This document shows, piece by piece, positions 23,571-35,800 of a DNA stretch of 64,000 nt. Made by a program: the position numbers and the translations under genes. How positions within the stretch are numbered: the first letter of the stretch is position 1; every line of letters begins with the position of its first letter. Source of the DNA: Phycomyces blakesleeanus NRRL 1555(-) (lineage: Eukaryota; Mucoromycota; Mucoromycetes; Mucorales; Phycomycetaceae); assembly GCF_001638985.1 (NCBI RefSeq), contig NW_017265163.1, positions 248,001 through 312,000 on the forward strand, given 5' to 3'. Under the pieces are notes generated by a model, which ran no database searches, was not told the DNA's origin, and worked only from the letters and a program-made list of their open reading frames with translations.

Positions 23571-24011
23571 TTATATAAATTTAAAGAATAAACATTAAAT
23601 TCGATTAGCTAACTGAATTAAATTGCGTCTTTTAAATACAAACCATTGACCAATGTAAATGTTCATTCAAAAGTTATTGTAATGCTATTACAATCAACGC
23701 CTCATAATTATATAAGTTCAAGTGTCTGTTGGTTTACGCAAAAAAAATGATGTAATCAATCACGTGATATTTAAATTCTGAGGTGATGACTTAATTGGTC
23801 TAGAGACAACAAAACGATCAAGAATTATCAAAATGAGCTCAGCCAATAAAATTAATTTTTGTCTATTACTACTTATTGATCAAGGTACGTCTTGTAACGG
23901 TTAAGTATGTATTTAAAGCTGTTGCTGTTTTTTTATAAAAAAAAAATAAGATGGTGCTCGTGGCATGTCGTTCAGAGAGAAAATAAAATAGAGATGTACC
24001 GATATAATGGG

Positions 24012-24146
24012 TTGGCTGTAATACTTTTCAGTATGGTAAGGAACCGTGGTGTAACCCATGTTCACGAAACAAAATGAAACCGATTAGTAACCCAGTTCAT
24101 TAACCCTCTATTACCCCGAGCTAGTTACCCCATGCATTACAGCCAA
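24012..24146. repeat. Small inverted-repeat element (MITE-like)
   Basis: Bounded by perfect 11-bp inverted repeats, ttggctgtaat at 24012-24022 and attacagccaa at 24136-24146. The interior (atggtaaggaaccgtggtgt ... gttcattaaccctc) resembles a block at 51559-51664. No target duplication was recognised, so mobility is inferred. Confidence 0.5.
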
Positions 24147-24467
24147 ATCTCAATAGGATAGATAGGGTGTGGGCTTGTAATAACTCGATACAAAATTGCT
24201 ACAAATACATACCCTTTTTAGTACAATGAATAATAATGGGTTTAGATAAATGTAAAAAGTACCATATTTATTATATACTTTTATGCATACAACTTGATAG
24301 TAATATATCACAAAGCCAGCCTTAGTCACTGCAACGCTTTTGTTTATTATTACAGCTACTCATTTTTTGTATGTACATAAATGAGCTTCTTTATTTATTT
24401 TCTAGGGTATGTAAGCCCTAATTATTATCACTTGTGAGCAGTAATGTTCGGAACATTCATATACATA

Positions 24468-24615
24468 CAGTCAAAACTCGATATAGTGATACTGGTGGAT
24501 TCAATTTTTATCACTATCACTATACCGAAAAATAGTGATAATAAGCAGGCACGGGCCCAAATTTTTCAAAAAATTATCACTATATCGCGATTATCACTAT
24601 ATCGAGCTTTGACTG
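24468..24615. mobile_element. 148-bp mariner/pogo-type MITE with TA target-site duplication
   Basis: Terminal inverted repeats start cagtcaaaactcgatatagt and match the other end over 24 bp with one mismatch. TA dinucleotides flank both ends (24466-24467 and 24616-24617), as expected for Tc1/mariner/pogo insertion. The interior has further tatcactat inverted blocks but no coding capacity, so it is non-autonomous. Confidence 0.9.
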
Positions 24616-24617
24616 TA

Positions 24618-26584
24618 CTAATTATTATCATGGATTATATGTATACTGCCGAATCAATCAAGATTAAAACTTTCTCTAATCACCCCACGTCTTAGATTTT
24701 CTATCTACTTTCTTTTGAAAGCATTAGGATTGAAATTGTATACTTAATTTAAACAGATAACTATTATATACTTTGAAAGTTATTGAATCTACGGCTGAAA
24801 TAAAAGTTTTTGACCAAAATGACAGTTAAATACAGAAAAACAGCTGTATATCTAAATTGGTTAACCAAAGATTTCTCAAGTATATAATCGATCTGGTGAG
24901 GCATATAAAGATCTATCATTTAAAGGTTGCTTGACATTGGCTGCCCAAATATTGATCAAAAAGTCGAATTATTTTACTCTAAAAAAAAACATTAATATTG
25001 ACATTTGGGCTATTCTCGCTGGAAAATGTGTGGCTCAAAATTCAATTTCATTGTAAATACCAGGTTCTGTAATCATTTAGTACAAAGTGTTTTCAAGATA
25101 ATCTTGGAACTCTGGATCCCATTAATACAGGTCTGTAATATGTATGATTTTTTTGGATTAGGCACTACATGCTTTAATTGGACTTTCATACATTTATTTG
25201 GATAGACAAGATTCGAGTACCCATCGAAATACCAGTATGACAGCAAAAATACATCGAAAAGAGAGTCAGAGATATAGATTGGTGCGTCTATCTGATATTC
25301 TTAAAATAAATGACAGTGTAATTGGTGTTAATGAACTTTTATATTTCGATTAAATATATATAAAAAGGAATACAGAATAAATAGAGTATAATGGTGCATG
25401 ATACATTGCCAGCATGATTTTTAAGATATCCAAAGAGTTTGTATAGCTACGCATTAACAAGGTCTCATATAATTGCACACCTCTTTATGAAAATATTTAG
25501 TCTGTTATATGCTTAATAATTTAAAGAAAATAATGTGATAGCAGTTTTGTAAGAAAAATAAAGGATGAAGCAATAAAGCTAATTACATTCTGATATACAC
25601 TTTTCTTGAAAGTATGGATGACATTTTTGAGAGAAAGCGCCTTAATTGATCCAATTTAAATCGATATTAGACCTTAAAGATCTTGTGAATAAAAGGATCC
25701 TATTTTTATGAAAAGACAAACTACTAAGAGTCCATATTTTTATTTCTGATATATTTTAAAATAACATTTAAAATAAAGAAAAGAGATATCGACTGTAAGT
25801 AACCAAAAGCCAAAAGCCAAAAGCCATTTTTCATTCGATGCATTCGAGCTTGCGATATATATATATATATATATATGTACGTGATATAAGGATGTATATT
25901 AACCACGAGGATGTAACAATTTCTCTTTGTTGCACAAAATCGATTATCTATATAGTGACAGTGACAGTGGTAGTGAAGTGTCAAGTACAATAAATCAGCA
26001 TTTATTTTAATCAGTATAAGATAACTAGTAAGTGTTGGCTTATAAACCATTTAATACTTCATCAGATTATATATGTGTGTATATAATTGTATGCATGTAA
26101 TAAAAGGGTCGATATTAATATTAATATTTTATCAATATATATATTCAAGTGGTTGTATTATTAAAGATGTTAGTTGATTTCTTCTAAACAAGAGAATTTC
26201 TTCGATACTAAAATATGGATATGAATATGAGTATGAATAATTAGATAATAAAGAATCAAGAATTGAGCCATTTTTCTTTTGGATCGAATAATCCAACCTG
26301 GCAAATTGAAATAGCAACATAAATAAAATAGAACATGGGAATACAACTATAACAGAAAAATAAATATCAATAAAAATAAATAGAGAGATAGAGAGAGCAA
26401 TAGTGAGAAATAAAGATTTAAGGGGAAGAGAGAGAATATAGAAAAAAAAACATAATACAAAGATATAAAAAAAAAAGTTAAAGAAGTAAAGTAGCATACA
26501 TGATAAATAATAAAAGTAAAATAAATAAATAAGTAGAAATCATAACTAAAGAAATAACATATATAAGTATGTTGTTTCTTTTGT
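24618..26584. other. Gene-free stretch downstream of the Ca2+-ATPase
   Basis: AT-rich with (AT)n at about 25856-25877. No exon series, tRNA or further repeat recognised apart from a short gcccaaat/atttgggc inverted repeat (24949 and 25006). Confidence 0.6.
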
Positions 26585-29500
26585 TTAGTTGTGAATTTCT
26601 CTAGAGGTGTAAGACATAATGGTGTCTTGATTTTCCTCTTCATGGTTATTCAACCCAGCCTGAGTTGGATAAGGTTGACCTGAAATGTGCGAGGTCTCTG
26701 GTTTCTCGGACACAGACAATCTGCTTGTAGAACCACTTTCTTGCTTAAGATCTTGAAGGCCATTATTGTTGTTGTTCTGTCGTCGGGTGTTTTTGTGTGA
26801 GTGCGACCACGAAAAGCGTTCGTTGCCTGCAACATAAACAGAGGGAGGAACCATGTCACCTGAACTCTGGACACCAAAGTACCGTTGGCGAGAGGTAGGG
26901 TTACGGAACAAGAACATAAAGATATGATCTGGGATCAAGCGGATGATTACACCAATAGGAATCGAGAGCAGACCAATGACAATCGAAATGGCCCACTCGA
27001 CACCACCAATTCGGGTAACCTGGAAAGCAGCTCCACCAAAGTTGACAATGATAGCCTGGCATGCAACGCAGAACACAAAGATGAACATAAAGAATTTGTT
27101 GGCTATAATGTTGTGGAAAATATTCAAAGAGTCATCAATAGAACGGCAACTATTATTATTATTGTTATTATTTTGGAAAGAAAAAAAAGTTAGTAAATAC
27201 TATAATCTTTATATCTATGTAAATAAACTTACTTGATTTCATTGAATATCTGACAAAACACAAAAGTGTTAAAGACCAGGGTCTGGAGAATACCACTCTT
27301 GGGGTCGTAGCTAAAGATGTCGCTGTATAGCATAACTATGGTAACGATCACTTGGAAAATAGCCTGACCGATAATCATCTTCCACATCTTAAAGGTAATC
27401 AGTGGTGAGGAACGGGACTCGGGACCACGCAAGAGGAGTTCTTCGGTCGGTGGGTCGGTAGCAAGTGCGAGTGCTGCAAGGGTGTCCATGATCAGATTGA
27501 CCCAGAGCAGCTGGACCGCAGTCAGAACAGAATCTTGAGAATCACTGACCACAGAAGAAACAAAGGTAAGAATAACAGCTGTGACATTGACGGTCAATTG
27601 GAATTCCAAAAACTTCTTGACTGCATCGTTCACACATCGGCCCCACATAATAGCCCTCACGATACTCGAAAAGTTGTCGTCCATCAGAATGATACTCGAG
27701 GCCTCCTTGGCAACCTCAGTACCCGAGATACCCATCGAAAATCCAACGTCGGCCAACTTCAGGGCCGGGCCATCGTTGGTGCCATCTCCAGTAACTGCCA
27801 CAATATCACCGAGTTCTTTGAGACGTCCGACCAGAATCTGCTTGTCTTGGGGACTCGAGCGGGCAAGAACCTGGAGGCGGGGTAAGATAGCATCCATTTC
27901 TGAAGGCGGCAGATTGCGGAAAACAGGGCCCTCCATAACAATACCACCTTGGGTGTAGATACCACACTGCTTGGCAATACTCTTTGCGGTCATCATGTTG
28001 TCTCCAGTAACCATACGAACAAACACACCGGCTCTCTGGCAGGCCTTGACAGCTTCGGTAACACCAGGACGCAGTGGATCTTCGATACCAACAACACCCA
28101 AGAGGGTTAAGCCATTCTCACGGACAATCTCATCATAGGAAACCTCAATTTCTTCGCCAATGTTTGAAGAAGAAGAAGAACTAGAAGAAGCTGAAGACAA
28201 GACATTTTCGCCAGAAGGAGGCCATTGTTCAAAGTCACGATAGGCAATACCAATGGTACGCAGACTACGGGAAGCATAACTCTGGATGATGTGTACGACT
28301 CTGGTCATGTCTTCGGTGTTGAGCTTGCGGGATTTGACATCGTAATCGTGTTCAGAAAAGGCGTACTGGGAATCTTGGAGTGTGATGATGGTCGAGCACT
28401 TGTCAACAAGGATTTCGGGAGCACCCTTGACATGAGCACGATAGATGAATTTGCCAGTTTTAGTGGGGTGAGGAATCTTGATTACGGTTGCCATGGCTTT
28501 GCGGTCCGAACTAAAAGGAAACAGCTGCTCGATCTCCCAGCGAGACCGTAAGGCTTCGATGTCTTCACTTCCGATTTCGTGGCTAAATGCCAAAAGGGCG
28601 GTCTCGGTCTTGTTTCCCACAAGAACCTTGGAACCATTATCATCCAGGCTTTCAAAGGCCGATGAATTGACAGCAATACCTTGGTTGAGCAAATTGAGGA
28701 TCTGGCGTGGAGCCTTTTGGCCTACAGCAATGATGGGATGGAGGTCTTTACGGTTTGGAGGAACTTCTTTGATGAATCTAAATGACGATCCAAAGGTACC
28801 GGCAACAACTGACATCTTGTTCTGGGTGAGAGTACCAGTCTTGTCAGAACAAACGGTTGTAGCATTTCCCATCGTTTCACAAGCAGCCAAAACGCGGACA
28901 AGGTTATTGTCTTTGAGCATGCGCTGAGTAGCATAGGCCAGAGCTGTGTAATGTGAGAACAAAAAGAGAAATAGAGAGAGAGAAAATTCCATAAATGGAA
29001 AGAACGTAAAAAAAAAGAGGAGTTAGACTCTGTACGATTATATTTATATATAAAAGTGTGGGACACCAATCATAGGTCAAGACTATCCTGTTCAGCTAAA
29101 AAAAAAAAAAAAAAAAAATAGAAAATTATATGTATATATAGACTTACCTAGTGTTACAGCTAGTGGTAAGCCCTCGGGAACAGCCACTACGACAATGGTG
29201 ACCACAACAATAAGAATGTTCATGATTCCTTGGACGATCGCAGATGCAGGGGAAGGAACACCATAGCGCCACTTGACAAAGTAACGGATCAAGAGGACGA
29301 CCAACATCAAGAGACCGGCAGCCGAGCCGAGTTTAGCAATAGTTTCTGCCAGATGGTTGAGTTTTTCTTGCAATGGAGTGGTTTCTGCGTCTGTGCGAAG
29401 AGCCATCATGGTGCGGCCATAGTAAGAGTGAACACCGACGCTTGTGACAAGATAAGTGCAGACACCTTCGAGTACTTTGGATCCAGAAATGATGAATGGG

Positions 29501-30910
29501 TCAGGTAAAGATTTGTGCTGAGTACCGGGATTCTTGTTTTCTGTTGTGGCTGTAGTAGGTTTGAGCTCTGAAATGCTATTCTTTTCCGAGATTGAGGATG
29601 TTTCTGGGTGTTGTTCTTCTTGTTTCATCATGCGGTAACAGACTTCCCAGGCTTGTTTTCGAACAGCATCGGATTCACCAGTAGCGGCAGACTCGTCACA
29701 TCGCAGGTTGTGGCCTTCGATAAAAATACCATCAGCAGCCACGATATCTCCTGGTTCTAAATGGAGAACGTCGCCCACTTGAATATCATGCACCGAAATC
29801 AATAAGGTGTTCTTTTCACGGGTAGCCTACACATTAAGGTACAATACAATACATTAGATTATATTATAGTATAGTATATTGTAGTATATTACACTTTAGC
29901 TTTGAAGGCTGAGCAGAATTCAAACAATAGTAATATATATATTCAAAGGCTTTTACTATTGCTATTCTTATTCTTATTACCTTTACGAAACGGTCTTCCT
30001 TCTTTGCGTTTAGTTTACGAAACTGCTTTTCTTTTTGGTAATCGTTGGCACTTCCGACAGAGACGACGATTATGATTGCTACCATAATTGCGACACCTTC
30101 GACCCACTTGACACCTGGGATAGTATTTCCCATTGCGTCTACTTCAGGAATATCGACATCGTCATAGATACCAACGCCCAAAGAGATAATAGCAGCTACA
30201 GCCAACAAAATCTAAAACATGTACACAAGCAGATAGATAGATAGATAGATAGATATGTAAATATAATTGATGTAACTGAGGAGTACAAGAATTTAGATAC
30301 TAAGGTTTTTTCTTTTTTTTTAAAAAAAAAAAAGTATAAAGCTTACGAGAGTCTTGTCTTTCATGGCCATCCACATGAGTTCAAAGATGGATTTGACTTT
30401 TGCTGGTGGCAAGACATTGGTTCCAAAGATTGCAGATCTTGATACGAATCCTTTGGCTTTACTGCTAGTTGAATTTGCACCAGTAGAATGATTTGTCTGA
30501 ACAGGCTGAAGAGGTGATGTTGAAATCTTTTGGCTTTGGCTTTGGCTTTGGCTTTGGATTTGAGGTTGGGATAGATCGGCTAGTGTTATCGGAGTTGTGA
30601 TGAGTTCAGAAGAATACAAGCCGTTGATGATGTCTGCATGGAGTCCTCTAGCGATGCCTTGGAGACCACCAAAGGTCTTGAGGAGAGGTATGTTTTTTGG
30701 ATCGACGAGGACTGCAAGCTGTTCTGGATCAAATGCGAACAAATTGTCGGGGTTATTGTGGGCAATAGTAGGGTCCTTGATGGTGATCTTGACTTCGGAT
30801 GGAGAAGGGTCGGTGATAGTTTGTGTTATTGGCTGTGTTGATCCATTGTAAGATTCGTTCATCGTCAAAGCCTTTTCGCTAGGAACAGCGAGTTCTTTTG
30901 AGGACTCCAT
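26585..30910 (-). CDS. PMC1: P-type Ca2+-ATPase, PMC1/PMCA type (vacuolar or plasma-membrane calcium pump)
   Basis: Five exons on the minus strand: 30910-30347, 30211-29981, 29826-29148, 28943-27233, 27149-26585; all phases match, giving 1249 aa. Type IIB P-type ATPases pump Ca2+ out of the cytosol using ATP. Seen here: MKDKTL leading into the first membrane helix (exon 1/2), CDESAATGESD (actuator TGES), PEGLPLAVTL in the fourth helix (about 482-491), the phosphorylated Asp525 in SDKTGTLT, KGAPE in the nucleotide domain, MVTGDN, TGDGTNDGPALK, and WVNLIMDTLAALALATDPP in the sixth helix. Termini are long and hydrophilic, with a Gln-Ser repeat near residue 125. Typical PMC1 proteins are of similar length. 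The upstream gene starts over 1.9 kb away. Confidence 0.96.
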
Positions 30911-32836
30911 TATTATTATGATTTGTTTTTTGGCTTTGGACTTTTTATTTTATTTTTGTTTCTTTCTTATTTAGCTTGAAAGTTAACTGTTGGTTGTTGT
31001 GACTTGGCTTCTTTAGTGCTTATAATCAATATTTAAATAGAGAGAATTGAAAAGGAAAGAGTTGGTATCTAAAGAGAAAGAAAGAGAAAGGAGAAGAGTA
31101 GGGAAGGAAGAAAGAGGATAAAGAGGGCTTATATATATATATATACATATAATTTCTTAATAAAGATATCTATAAAGGTGTTTTCTATTGGCTCAAGTAA
31201 AGTTTTTTTTTTTAAGAAAAAAAAGAAGGATTAATGCTTATAGAATTCGAGTATAGAATTCTTCTAAACGAGAATTTGGATTTCAGTTAAAATGATGTAT
31301 AAAAAATAAAAAGTCGTGGAAAAACTAAAATAAGTGATTATGTTCTCTTTTAATTTTTTTTTTTTTTGAAAAGAAAGAAAAAATCGGGTAGTTAATTATA
31401 TTATTAATACTTTTGAATTATAATTGTAATTATAATTATAATTATAATTATAATTGTAATTGTAATTGTAATTGTAATTATTATTAAGGTTGTTGGAAGG
31501 TTCTTTTACTGCACAAAAAGACAAGTGAGATATAAAGATATAAATGTGCATACAAGAACCGCACCACTTTTAGATAAGACACGCGCTTTGGGATCTATGG
31601 AAAAGTCTGAGGCTGATTTCTTATTATTCTTTATTAGCTTTTGTGGTTAACTACTTGTAGATAGATAAATAAGATTTATATACATAATTATTCATTTTTT
31701 ATTCTATTTGTTAGATAAATAAAATGTAACCAGGTATACAAAGGTTTCCTTTAATGGAAAGAAAAAATAAGAATCTTCATTGGCAGAATTAATGATGAGT
31801 CGCTATAAATGCGTCTGTGTGTCTTTGTGTTTATTATTTCTTATTGTTTGCTGTAGTTTGTGGCTCTACAATAAATTGAAACAGATAAGAACAAATTTGG
31901 GACTGTTTCAATTTTTAAAGGTTAAAACAAAAAGAAAATACGGAGGGAGGGAGAAAGTGCTTTTTTTCTTCTTTTTTGTTTCAATGCCAAGAACTGTTTC
32001 TTGAGAAGCAAGCCACTAGATCTGTTACACGACCTGAATTTGATGGAGATCACAGAACGGAGTGCTAAGAACAAAAGCTTTCTAAATAGAATAAGTGATC
32101 AAGTCCTTTTTTTCTTTTTATTCTTTTCTGTTGTTCTTTTATGATTGCCAAATAACGCAAAGGATTCCTTTTTGAGTTTCAAGCTTATAAGCTTTGTATT
32201 TATTTGTCTAGTAAGATAGAGCTTTATATTTTCATTGTAGCTTTAAGATATTATGTAAAGATGTATATTAATCTCAATGATAATGATAATGATAACGATA
32301 ACGCCAATATATTGTTATTTTTTTTGTGAAATAATGGACATACTAAAGTCAAATCAAATGAGTAGATCTATGTTTTATATATTTAGATATTATAGCCAAT
32401 AAGAAGAGGAAGAAAGAAAAATTATAAAAATTAAAGATGACATCAATCAATAAAATCAAACAGATGCATCAAGGTAACTATATATATAGGTATATAAGAA
32501 AAATAGAAAGATCCATGTAGACGGGAATTTAAGAAACAATACTCTGTACATTAATTGTTCTCACTTTATTTCTCACTCACTTTCCTAATTTGGTACATTG
32601 TGCTTAAAATGAGTGGATGGTACACAAAGAAGAACAAACCAAATAGAACAAGTTATTATATTGTATTGTATTTTTATTTAATGCTGGTATTGATATTGAC
32701 ATTAATACTAATACTAATACTAATATTAAATAATGGTAATGGTAATGATAACGATAATGATAATGGTAAATATAAATAATAATAAGAATAATAAGAATAT
32801 AACAAGGCATTCTTTTTTTTGGGAGAGGTTTTTTTT
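30911..32836. other. Intergenic region, promoter side of the Ca2+-ATPase
   Basis: No gene recognised. Contains an (aattat/aattgt)n tract at about 31421-31480 and a run of gataat/gataac at about 32278-32303. It separates the Ca2+-ATPase start from the stop of the SNF2 gene; both genes are on the minus strand. Confidence 0.6.
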
Positions 32837-35800
32837 CTAGAGATCAAAGAGAGACCGGATTTCTTTGGAAGTTAGCTTAGTACTCTTGATCATTCCATCA
32901 CCTAAAGCACCTTTGACCATTTGTGCCTATCAAAAAAAAAGAGAGAAAAGTTAGTATAAATTTTGAAACAATTTTGAATCAAAATCAACTAACTATTTAA
33001 TCAATTCATATCTTTGGTTCAATTTTTACTTTTTTATCTTGTAAGCTCATAATCTTTTGCTCGATTGTCTTGTCGATTATGAGACGGTACACATGTACTG
33101 GAAGTCGTTGTCCGATACGATGAACTCTATCAATAGCTTGTTCTATAGATCAAACAGGCATAGATTGTTATTATAAGTATAATTAATATGATGATAGTGA
33201 TAATGTTTAATGTTTAATGTTTAATGGTAGTAAGTTGTTATGGTAACGTCGATCAAATAAAAGTTAAAACTTCACCCTCTCCATTGATTCCGGTCTATTC
33301 CATTTCGATCGAATAGTATATACATATACTAAAGTCCCTTTTTTTCTTTCTATCCTTCTATCTATATATTTATCTATTTATTACCTTCCACTGAAGGATT
33401 CCACCAAATGTCCATCAGAATCACCCGATTAGCGGCCGTTAGATTCAGTCTACAAGAAGGAAAAAGGAAAGAGCAAAATTATGCACACACATGGGTTGTC
33501 AATTTTCATTTATAATGCTTGATCTTCGTTTCTAGTCCTTCGAGGCATTTTTCTTTAAAGAGTATAAAAACCTTGATAACTACTATGCATATATTCGTAT
33601 ATTACTCACCCTAAAGAACCACATTTTAGAGATATCAGCATGACCACACACTCTGGGTCTGTCCTTAATGCCTCTAGGCTCTTTTCTCTCAGCTGACTGG
33701 GCATCGATCCATCATCTGTTCGAATATATAAATAAAATTATTATTGTTTCAATTCTCGTTTCAATATCAGATATGTACAAGTTATATACATATTCTTATT
33801 TTCTTTGACTATTTTCCTTACATCTACAGTACTTGAATCCACATTGTCGTAAAGGTTCTTCCATTAGATTCAACATTGACGTAAACTGAGAAAATATGAT
33901 CGTCTTTTCAGTAGGGTGATCTCGTCTAGACATCTGCAGGATTTCAATCATTTTTTCAATCTTTGTACTTGTGAGATATGTCTTCATTTGACCATTGTGT
34001 CCATCATTTGAACCATTTGAAACATTTGAAACATTTGAGGCTGATCGAATACGCTGTTCTAGTTGTCCTTTACAGGTTGAACAATATGATCCTGGTTTTT
34101 CAGACTCTTCAAATGCCAATTGCCTTTTCACAACAGATAACAAGCCAATAATTAAGATATTAATAACAGATATAATATTAAATTCTCCTTCACTTGATCG
34201 CATTTCTTTTTTTTTTTTGGTAAATGGGAAATATACACACACACACACGCATTACTACCAATCAAAAGTATATCCATCTACCTTTATAGCTATCCGAGTA
34301 TTTAACTACTAGTCTATTTTTATACATATATGTATTACCTTGCGCACAATCCACACGTCCGAGATGTTGCCAAAGAGGATACTGATGATGATGATAATAA
34401 TAATGAAGAAGATGATGATGACGATGAAGACGACGATGAGATCTGTCGGTTGAATGCAGATTGACCTACTTGTCCAGCACCATCCCAGCCAAAAGCAGCT
34501 GCAGTCTGGTCCGTATTAACTTGCCGGATCTTTTTTAACAAACTCTCGCTACTATTGTCTTTTGTATATCGCTGCTTTTTGTAACTGTGGCTATTGTTTT
34601 TGTTTTTGCTGTTTGATGATGATAATGATGCTGACAAAGGAGAAGAAGAGTACGAAGAAGAAGACAAGTTGGAGACTGCATTGAAGATTCCGTTTGTCTC
34701 TAGTTCTGCATCATCTCCATCTGGCTCGATTGCCTTGAGAACAAGCTGAGGATGATCACAGGCTAGATAGTATCAAATAAATTCAAACGTTTCAAGACAT
34801 GAGATACATGTATAAAAGACATGTAAGAGTGTAATTCAATTTCATTCATATAAGTATCTAAATGTCTATATACTTTACCTTGTCTTAGACGCAAGAGCAT
34901 ACACAGCATATTGAGATAATTTCGATCTCCTTTTCCGGAATGAAAGATCTTCTGGACAGTATCCCGTGTCTTGGCCGTCAACAGCTCATACAATCCACGC
35001 TCTTCTGGACTAAAAGATAATACGATATCCTGCTTGTCCCTCAAGGGTAAATGTAATACTCGTTTGATTGGGGATTCACTACTCGTTTTGCCATTGCTTT
35101 TAATGGTATTATTTGATAAACTAGTCGTAAAAGTATTACTTCCATTTCCATTCTCACTCGAGTTCGAGTTCGAGTTCAAGTTCGAGCTTGCGTTTGCGTT
35201 TGCGTTTGCATTCATATTTGTCACGGTTTGTGAAAATGTAGAATGAGTTTGTGGATCGGTTCCTTCTCCCCTTTCTACTCTTTCTGGCAAAGCACTCAAG
35301 ACTTCTTTTGTTCTTCGGAGCATGACGGCCATGAGGACCGCCTTGAGTCTTTCAAGCGCAATCTGTCCCTGGCCAGAGAGAATTGGAATCGAAATAGTCT
35401 TTTTGAACGTCTGATAATCCGCCAGAGGTTGGATTCTTAAGAACCGTATCAGGCTGTAGATTTCGTCGACATGGTTCTGAATAGGTGTTCCAGTGAGGCA
35501 CCAGCGCTTCTCGGCATCGAGCTCGGAGCATGAAGTGGCAGAACGTGTGCTTTTGTTTTTTATCTGCTGTGCTTCGTCTAGAACGATCCGGTGCCATTTG
35601 ATTTGGAAGAGTGGACCACATCCAGGTCGTAAGGTTGAGAATTTGCTTGTACTTGCCGTACTCTTGATTTTACTTTTGGATTTACTTTTGGGTTTGAGTT
35701 TGGTTTTAGCCTTAATTTTAGTTTTTGACTTTCTTCTATCTTTGGTTGTTTCTTCTCCTTCTTCTTCGCCGTCGTCATCTTCTTCGTCTTCTTCAGTTCC

